From positions 139,430,968 to 139,494,967 of the forward strand of contig JBOZIK010000001.1 of assembly GCA_051453625.1 (NCBI GenBank): 64,000 nucleotides of DNA, read 5' to 3'. Positions within the stretch are counted from its first letter, which is position 1. Each line of letters begins with the position of its first letter. Positions 56,641 to 64,000 of the stretch are shown piece by piece. The position numbers and the translations under genes are program-made. The notes beneath the pieces were generated by a model that saw only the letters and a list, made by a program, of their open reading frames with translations, searched no databases and was not told where the DNA came from. This DNA is from Welwitschia mirabilis. Taxonomy: Eukaryota; Gnetophyta; Gnetopsida; Welwitschiales.

Positions 56641-57900
56641 CATTCTCAATTTCATTCATTCCTATACAAGCACAAGTGGTATGAAAATTGTATTCCACTA
56701 CAATTCCTAGTATGATCCATGAAAAGGAATAAGTTGGAAAGGAAGGTTTCCAAGATAAGGTAAAGGATTATAGAACAAGAAGACACGACCAAGACTTTTC
56801 AATAGTTTACATTAACTTCTTTACAATTATCCATATTAAAAATCACGTAATCTAAATGCACCCTATTAGGAGAGGATATACATCATTTAGTTATGCACAT
56901 ACCTTTCCTTTTTGCCTTAGTAGTTTAGTCCCATGGCCTTGGAACTCCCAATAAAGACTTATACTCCCTAAAGTTCACACATGTGATTACCCAGGTTAGT
57001 ATTATAATTCATAATTTAATTTCACATAGGCCAGTGATCAATTAAGATGCTCAAGTATAAGGTTCTCAAAAGAGCTAGTCAAGGAGGACTTAATGACAAT
57101 AGTTGACAATGAGTTCACTTAAGTTTTATAAGATGTTCACAAAATTTAGACTCAAAAAAACTCCTAGTAAATAGACACAAGATTTATTGAAGGACTATGA
57201 TATTATGTAAAACATTAGTATACACATAATATACAAGGCATGCTACCTTTTTCAAATTAAAAAATACAAGGACAAGAAATTCAAACACAAGGCATGCAAG
57301 TATTAAAAGAGAAGGTTATGGACTACACTCACTCTTAGCAAAATCCAAGGTACTGCTATCTGAATTAAGCTCCACATGATTAAGCTGCATGATATGACTT
57401 AACTAACATGGGGGTTTTAGGTATTTGTAACAAAGAAGAAACAAGAAAACTAACAGTAGATTTTAAATTTCTATAAGAAGTTTAGAATCCCTTAATCCTT
57501 CCTTTCCATGTCTGGGCATTGGGTGTAAACAATAATATAACAATATCTATTAATTAAATTAAACTACATGAGATAAAATAACATGTACATTTTCATTAGA
57601 TCACACATCATCACTACTGCATAAATAAACATAACTAAGATAAACATATATATGTTAAGTTATAAATAATTTCCAATATAACTCAAAAAATCTAAGGTTA
57701 AACTACATGAATTAGATAAGCATGCATAAGGAATAGTAAGGTTCAAAAATTAACCAAATCTTCAACTTAATATACAAAAAATAATAACTCTAAGTTATTC
57801 TTTCAGTAATACTAAAGTAATATCATGCAAGTTACAGATATTTTTATTTTTAATAACCTGAAATAAAGTTATTTGTTATTGTTAAACTCATAAGATGTAT
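56640..57900 (-). repeat. LTR-like repeat E, copy E2 (minus)
   Basis: Inverted copy of about 50165-51500: the LTR-like part is about 57900-57030 and the PBS and internal-like part about 57030-56640. It faces E1, so the pair forms an inverted repeat around 51.5-56.6 kb. Confidence 0.55.
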
Positions 57901-59150
57901 TTATTTATCTAAATGATTGAAAAGGTTTTCTAACCTTGGCAAAACTATGGACTTGACATTTTATCACTTTTTTTCTTAACTTATGCTATAGCTATATGAG
58001 GCTTGGATAAAGAATTATGCATTAATAATCATGCTTAAGTTATACTTTCTTGTGTTTATCTTTATTGCACATTATCACAAAAAATGTTATATGCGCATGA
58101 AAGAATGCTTTAGGTTTGACATAGCTTTAGGTGTCAATTATTTTCTTTAAGTACATTATTAAGAGATGATTTCATATATTTTAAATATTTTTTATTATTA
58201 TTAAAAATGAAAAAAGTATTTTCTTTGTTAAAATTTTCATTATTATAATTTTGAATATAAAGATGTTCTAGTATACTTATTGTTTCTTTTGTATGATTTG
58301 TTTCCATAAAATGAATTCAATAATGATTAAAATTATTATAACTAAGTAAATAATACATTAAATGATTACATTAGTTAGAATTGTATGCATGCATTTGTGT
58401 ATTGAATTCACTAAATAGTACTAAATTAAAATAAATCTAATAATGTTCATACTCATACTTAAATTTCATCATCAAGATGGGTTGCATTGCATTTTTCTTA
58501 TAATACCCTTTTAAAATGAATTTCATCATTACTCTTTTATCCTACCCATATGTGAGCTTGCTCCAATTTAATATTCCAAGCCTTTAGCATCAATGAATCA
58601 TATTACATCATCCATAGATGTTTTAAGGAAGTGGGGATCATTTTTAAGCATGCATCACCTTATATACCTCCTATTACCTATATTGGGTGTATACTGAGGT
58701 GAAGTGTAAGCCTATGGAGTTAATCCTACTTATGCTTGTATAGTTTAGAATCTAAAGTAAAATCAACTTACATTCAATGGATGGGTAGATATTGAGCTAA
58801 AATATCATTAATAAGAGTTATAACCTCATACTATATTAGTTAAGTATTATCCTTAAACTTATTTATGTATGTTTTATAACAAGTTTACATCACCTTAACT
58901 ATTTACAAAATATCTTTCTAATGTAATGAAAAACTAGGAAGAAATGAAGCACACAAACTTATGACATCACTATTTCTTATGAATAAAAATAACCTAAAAA
59001 TTAAATATACAATAATAATCAAAATATAAAAATTTTAACAAAGGAATTACTAAAATCTAATTCTAGGTTTTTTGTATCTATTAATTAATAATATTAAAAA
59101 AGGAAAGAAAATAGTGTTTAATTAGAGTAAAAAAAGATAGAACGTCATAA
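57900..59150. other. AT-rich sequence, possibly the 5' LTR of the following Gypsy element
   Basis: It lies directly upstream of a PBS, so an LTR is expected here. No second copy is in the window to define it. Confidence 0.3.
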
Positions 59151-59152
59151 AT

Positions 59153-59166
59153 TAGTATCAGAGTTC
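59153..59166 (+). other. primer-binding site-like sequence (tRNA-iMet type)
   Basis: TAGTATCAGAGTTC matches TGGTATCAGAGC at 10 of the first 12 bases, and a Gypsy gag follows 0.7 kb downstream. Confidence 0.6.
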
Positions 59167-59871
59167 TATGTTTAGTTAAATAATACCTATGTGAGGTACT
59201 TATAAATTTAAAAGAACATAAATCTAATTATTTATTTAACAACCTTTCTCTCTCATAATCATAAGATTAGCTATAGCTATAAAGTTAATTATATCCTTGA
59301 AAATCCTAGAAGTTGATTATATTTGGAATAGTTTAAAAGTATTCATAAGGTTAATTGTAATCCTCAACTCCTAGATGATCACTATGTTAATTCTATCTAT
59401 GATAATTCTAAATTCCTAGATAACATTACAAGAATGATGAATTCAAGTCATTAAAAAATTTATTACTTTATATATTTAATAGAATTACAATTATTCTAAG
59501 AATTTAAGATAATAACCTTATATGATTCATTAAAGAGATTAATGGTTTGTAAGAAATATCAATATATAAAATAATGTGTTATAATTAGATACCCTTGAAA
59601 ATATTCAAAATTGTAACTAAGTTATTCATCCTCAATTATATAGCCACATAATCTTAAAGTAAAACCCCATATTCATAACTTATGAAACTAATAGATCTTA
59701 TACATCTAATGTAATGAAACAAACTTGATTATGTACTTTAAGCTATAAATAAGGATCAATTAGCTCATACTGATAACCATGTCCTTTTTAATATCATAAA
59801 AATATTTTAACATTTAATAATATTTATCTTACTTTCAAATGTAGTCTTATAAAAATTTTCATTTCTTTTAT

Positions 59872-60970
59872 ATGTCTCGTTGCCATTAGTTAAACCTTAA
59901 GGCTAGGCTAGTTCTAGTAACTAATCAATATCAAAAGAATTTACAAGAGATTCAATAATCTAATAATGAAAATCAATCTACATTCAACCTTAATTAAAAA
60001 GAATTAATGAATGCATTCATGCAGCTCATATCACAAATGGTAAATTAAGATCAAAAATTACAAGTAAATAATGAAATTAATCAACCTAAGGAAGTGGGTA
60101 TGAGAAAATTAATTCAAACTTTTATTAAGCTAAATGCGGTTTAGTTTGTAGGAGGTTTAGATCCATCCAAAGAGGAGGTATGATTGAGTGTAATTAAAAA
60201 GGTTATAAGTACCTTAGGATGTAGTGAATACAAAAAGGCTTCTTTAGTTATTTATGTATTATAAGAAGAAGCTAACCTATGGTGGAAAGGAAATGACTAA
60301 ATGAAGAAATCTATAACTTTGATGGATGGAATTTAAGCATATATTTAAGTATATCATCAAATTCTATATTTACCAAAAGGTTACATAATTTTACAATCTA
60401 AGACAAGCCCATAATGTGATCATATAATTTCATAAGTGTAAATTCATATAACTATTAAGATGTGTATTACATATGTATTAAAATGAAGAAGCTAAAGAGA
60501 ATATCTTTATTAATTGTCTTGTTTATTTTGTTACTACTAAAATATCATTGTTTTAACATAAAAATATAGTAGAGGTTGTAGAAAAGGCAAAGGTAATAAA
60601 ACAAAACTAGTAGAGACAATAAGGAATTAAGAAAAGAATCCTTTCATGGGGGATATCATTAAGGGAAATTAATCATAAATGTTTTATTAAAATAAGAATT
60701 AGAACTTTAGCAAAAGTAATATCAATAGTAGTAATAGTAAAAATTCTAGTTTTTTATCAACCTAAATAGACTCCATTTAAAAGAAACATAAATATTCCTA
60801 GTCAAAGATATGTAAGTAATCAACCTCAAAGATCTAATTTCTAGTAAATTCCTAGTAAGAATTAGTACTATAACTACTATAATAATAGATATCAATACTA
60901 CTACTGTAAAGAAAATCATAATATGAGAAAACATCTATTACATAATAGAGACCCTCCCAGAAAATAAATA
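59872..60970 (+). pseudogene. Ty3/Gypsy gag relic
   Basis: Gag of a Gypsy (chromovirus-like) element. A coding-like frame starts at ATG 59872. FIKLNAV-FVGGLDPSKEEV (about 60121-60180) and LGCSEYKKASLVIYVL-EEANLWW (about 60217-60285) match the core 'F..LNPP.F.GG.DP..AE.W......L.C....K...A...L..EA..WW'. A Gln position is TAG at 60142-60144 and the conserved Trp is TGA at 60181-60183. Near 60890-60940 a CKEN-HNMRKHLL stretch looks like the second half of a zinc knuckle whose first Cys residues are lost. Inactive. Confidence 0.75.
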
Positions 60971-61039
60971 GAAAACCCTCAAGGATTAAAAAGCATTTGT
61001 AAATCAATAAAATAACTTTAAGTAGTAATAGATAAATAA

Positions 61040-61156
61040 GGGATGAAATTTCATAGCTCCATCATAGAAGATAAGGCTTTAATTGATAATACATAAGTAA
61101 TTATTTTATTTGATTATGAAGCAACTTCATGATTAATGTAGTACAATGGGTTGGAT
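61040..61156 (+). pseudogene. Ty3/Gypsy retropepsin N-terminus, cut by gap
   Basis: ILFDYEATS (about 61108-61134) aligns with 'LFDSGATHS' of plant Gypsy protease. The catalytic D is kept but S-G reads Y-E. The preceding VIIL fits the usual VTGTI-L. The N run 61157-61935 removes the rest. Confidence 0.6.
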
Positions 61157-61935
61157 NNNNNNNNNNNNNNNNNNNNNNNNNNNNNNNNNNNNNNNNNNNN
61201 NNNNNNNNNNNNNNNNNNNNNNNNNNNNNNNNNNNNNNNNNNNNNNNNNNNNNNNNNNNNNNNNNNNNNNNNNNNNNNNNNNNNNNNNNNNNNNNNNNNN
61301 NNNNNNNNNNNNNNNNNNNNNNNNNNNNNNNNNNNNNNNNNNNNNNNNNNNNNNNNNNNNNNNNNNNNNNNNNNNNNNNNNNNNNNNNNNNNNNNNNNNN
61401 NNNNNNNNNNNNNNNNNNNNNNNNNNNNNNNNNNNNNNNNNNNNNNNNNNNNNNNNNNNNNNNNNNNNNNNNNNNNNNNNNNNNNNNNNNNNNNNNNNNN
61501 NNNNNNNNNNNNNNNNNNNNNNNNNNNNNNNNNNNNNNNNNNNNNNNNNNNNNNNNNNNNNNNNNNNNNNNNNNNNNNNNNNNNNNNNNNNNNNNNNNNN
61601 NNNNNNNNNNNNNNNNNNNNNNNNNNNNNNNNNNNNNNNNNNNNNNNNNNNNNNNNNNNNNNNNNNNNNNNNNNNNNNNNNNNNNNNNNNNNNNNNNNNN
61701 NNNNNNNNNNNNNNNNNNNNNNNNNNNNNNNNNNNNNNNNNNNNNNNNNNNNNNNNNNNNNNNNNNNNNNNNNNNNNNNNNNNNNNNNNNNNNNNNNNNN
61801 NNNNNNNNNNNNNNNNNNNNNNNNNNNNNNNNNNNNNNNNNNNNNNNNNNNNNNNNNNNNNNNNNNNNNNNNNNNNNNNNNNNNNNNNNNNNNNNNNNNN
61901 NNNNNNNNNNNNNNNNNNNNNNNNNNNNNNNNNNN
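61157..61935. other. 779-N gap
   Basis: No sequence. All open frames spanning it are artefacts. Confidence 0.95.
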
Positions 61936-62660
61936 GCAATTCTTCACTCCAATGTTGTTCAATTGCCTTCCCATAAAACACTTAAAATCATCAAGTCCTT
62001 TTGATCTAATTCATGGAGCATAATATCATACACCATATGATAAATGATAAATCAAATTATTTTTTAGTATTAAAATAATGATAGAAAGTAAGAACTATTA
62101 AACTACTTAAGATCTATGAAATTAAAATACTTAGACTAAGTTTCAAGAGAAATTCACATAGTTAAAATAAATTTGATGATTAAAGCTCTTACCTAATCAT
62201 TCCAATTATAATATTACTAATGAATTAAAATCAAAGGAAAACAAATTTTGCATGAACTTTATAGTAAAAAAGGAGAGAAGAATGAATTACTCCTCAATAA
62301 TCCTTAAAGACTAGCTTACTCCTTTGAAGAGTTGCTTAGAAAGCCATCACAAGTTGGTGTTCTAAGGTTTTACAATTCTTCAAGCTAAAGATGATACATT
62401 AAAGTGTTCAAGGTCATTTTATAGAAAGAAATAAGAAAGATGGATGGTTAAAAACCCTTAGCTAGTACTAGTAGGTAGATGGTTAGAAATTATAACATTA
62501 GGTAGGATAGTTTGTCCTCTTTTCTATTTGGTAAAGATGCTTATGATGGTATCAACACTTAACTCTAGAATGCTACAACTACTATAAACTACTAACTATG
62601 CCATCAGTTTACATCATTATCATCCTATTTAGCCCTACCAAATGTTTCTTTTTGACTCTT
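61936..62660. other. AT-rich sequence
   Basis: Nothing recognised between the gap and LTR4. Confidence 0.35.
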
Positions 62661-63728
62661 CATTATTGCAGTATGTATTTTTACATGTGCACTCTAGTGT
62701 GAATTGGAGTGATCCAAATGTTGTATCTCATTGAAGACTTACGAGAGAAGAATAAGGATTAAGTTTCAATAGAATAAGGTAACTAAAATTAAAGAACAAT
62801 GCATGAAATAATGGTATAATGAAATGTGAATAGAACTAAATCTAAATGTAATGCACAATGAATTCTAAGACTACTTCCTTTTAGCTTTAACAAAGGCTAT
62901 TCTTAAAACCTATATCACCAATGAAACTTTCACTAGATTAAGAAAAACATAAACCATAAGAAACATATGATAAATTAATATGAATACATAAAAAATAAAG
63001 TTTTGTATTAGAAAGAACCATTGTCTGGATTACAAAATAGCCAACCTTAATGGAGGATGCACAACCCTTCACCAAGGGAACATCTTTCTACAACTTGCAA
63101 GATGGATCTATATCCATTCAATCTATTATCATGAGACTATTTAGTGCAAATTAAGATGAAGAGTAGAGTCAAATAGGGTTTTATTTATAGGGTTACAGAG
63201 TAAAACTACTTCACAAAATGCACTGCAAATTACACTTAATTATAAAAAAAATAAATGAAATGAATAAAGGTCAACTGATAGTTATAAGTGTCATCCTATC
63301 TATTATGGGGATGACCAGGGATATGATGGCTTCAACATTATATTTTTCATTCTACATGTCATGGGGATGATCATAGAGATGAAACCCTTAAAAAAGAGAC
63401 TTCCATTGGTTCCATCTCTAGTCTTATCAGCATCTTTTTTGGGCTTGTGTAGGGCTATCATCCTGACTATCCTGGGGATAACAATGGGGATGATATTCCT
63501 CCTTAGCTTTACAACTTAAGAGAAATTAGCTCTATCATTAGTAATATTCTCCCAAAGTAATGAACATTAAAAAGTACCTGAAATGCCTATAAATATGGTA
63601 AGAATTGCATATTTTAGTGATCATCAATTAACTCTTTAAAATCCTTGGATTTGCATTTAAACCAATATAAAACTCCTGTAAAATAGGTCATAAAACTAAT
63701 CAAATACATGCAATTTGGTATTGCATCA
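62661..63728 (-). repeat. Athila-like LTR4 (minus), 3' LTR of an element beyond the right edge
   Basis: Minus-strand start TGATGCAATACC at 63728, preceded by a PPT. It is collinear with LTR1-3, apart from a deletion of about 80 bases near its 3' end. TATA box (minus) at 63182-63189. Hairpin arms: GTCATCC 63290-63296 / GGATGAC 63309-63315, and TATCATCC 63456-63463 / GGATGATA 63488-63495. Confidence 0.8.
63182..63189 (-). promoter_or_regulatory. TATA box of LTR4
   Basis: TATAAATA on the minus strand, at the place conserved in LTR1-3. Confidence 0.6.
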
Positions 63729-64000
63729 TAGCCTCCCACTTAGCATTTGTTGGTTCTTGACAAAAATTAGAGGAACAACTACAATTACAAGCTAAATGGT
63801 CTTAAAAAAATCAATCTAAAAATTATAATACAGGCTCATAAAAAATCTAAAAAAAATCACATAATAAAATAATATGTAATTCAAAATGCGTATGGAGTGA
63901 AAATTTCAAAAAATTATGTCTCATAAAAGCTCTAAAATAACTAAAAAAGATGATGAAAATGAACCATAAAAATGAGTCTTGCCCTCTCCTAAGAAAAACC
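63729..64000 (-). mobile_element. 3' internal end and PPT of the LTR4 element
   Basis: Minus-strand GCTAAGTGGGAGGCTA next to the LTR matches the PPT region of copies 1 and 3. The sequence beyond resembles the end of their 3' UTR (about 32400-32590). It leaves the window. Confidence 0.65.

Noticed and set aside
60746-60934. 62-codon minus-strand frame with an Ile/Val-rich stretch
   Set aside because: Antisense to the Gypsy gag relic; a shadow of the plus-strand Asn/Tyr-rich zinc-knuckle region.
61114-62023. Several 276-291 codon open frames on both strands
   Set aside because: Almost entirely N; they exist only because N contains no stop.

Overview
This is a piece of a plant nuclear genome, very AT-rich and apparently heterochromatic. 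It contains no convincing intact host gene. Almost everything recognisable is decayed LTR retrotransposon. The evidence includes Ty1/Copia and Ty3/Gypsy gag, protease, reverse-transcriptase and integrase remnants; LTRs with TATA boxes; primer-binding sites (PBS) matching initiator-Met and Asp tRNAs; and polypurine tracts (PPT). The species cannot be named from this sequence. Seven N runs (four of exactly 100 N) show a draft assembly. Two of the 100-N runs are flanked on both sides by the same 51-69 bases, so they are probably unmerged contig overlaps.

Layout. 1-1838: 5' end of a minus-strand Copia element (B) that leaves the window on the left. 2650-9985: a full-length plus-strand Copia element (A) of the same family with about 1.37 kb LTRs. 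It keeps gag and a protease fragment, has no room for integrase/RT/RNase H, and carries an extra ORF near its 3' end. 10.0-14.0 kb: a short-repeat field followed by a pseudogene resembling the 'plant transposon protein' ORFs found in retroelements, ending in a coiled-coil-like region. 14-24.4 kb: AT-rich sequence with two tRNA-like units, a Copia RT relic (about 21.9-22.7 kb) and a Gypsy integrase C-terminus (about 23.7 kb).

24.4-43.85 kb: LTR-like family C is present once in plus orientation (24.4-26.3 kb) and twice in minus orientation (40.96-43.85 kb), giving a large inverted repeat. Inside it lies a run of Athila-like Gypsy elements (26.33-40.87 kb) arranged LTR-internal-LTR-internal-(gap)-internal-LTR. 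Their PBS resembles the tRNA-Asp type and they encode only gag and protease. 43.86-49.14 kb: a duplicated block (D) around an unrecognised, relatively well kept minus-strand ORF. 49.8-57.9 kb: a Gypsy integrase scrap, a pair of inverted LTR-like sequences (E1, E2), a pyrimidine-rich island, a GC-rich island and three tRNA-like units. 59.15-61.16 kb: PBS, gag and protease of another Gypsy element, cut by a 779-N gap. 62.66-64.0 kb: the 3' LTR and 3' end of a minus-strand Athila-like element running off the right edge.

No gene system works together here in the host sense. The functional logic is that of non-autonomous retroelements (gag +/- protease, PBS, PPT, LTR promoter) that would need RT and integrase from elsewhere. 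The most interesting signals are: nested hairpins with an apparent compensatory change in the Athila-like LTRs; loss of the catalytic protease glycine shared by two Athila-like copies; W-box clusters in three Copia LTRs and a promoter-like block before the extra ORF of element A; and the unrecognised ORF at 45.8-46.8 kb.
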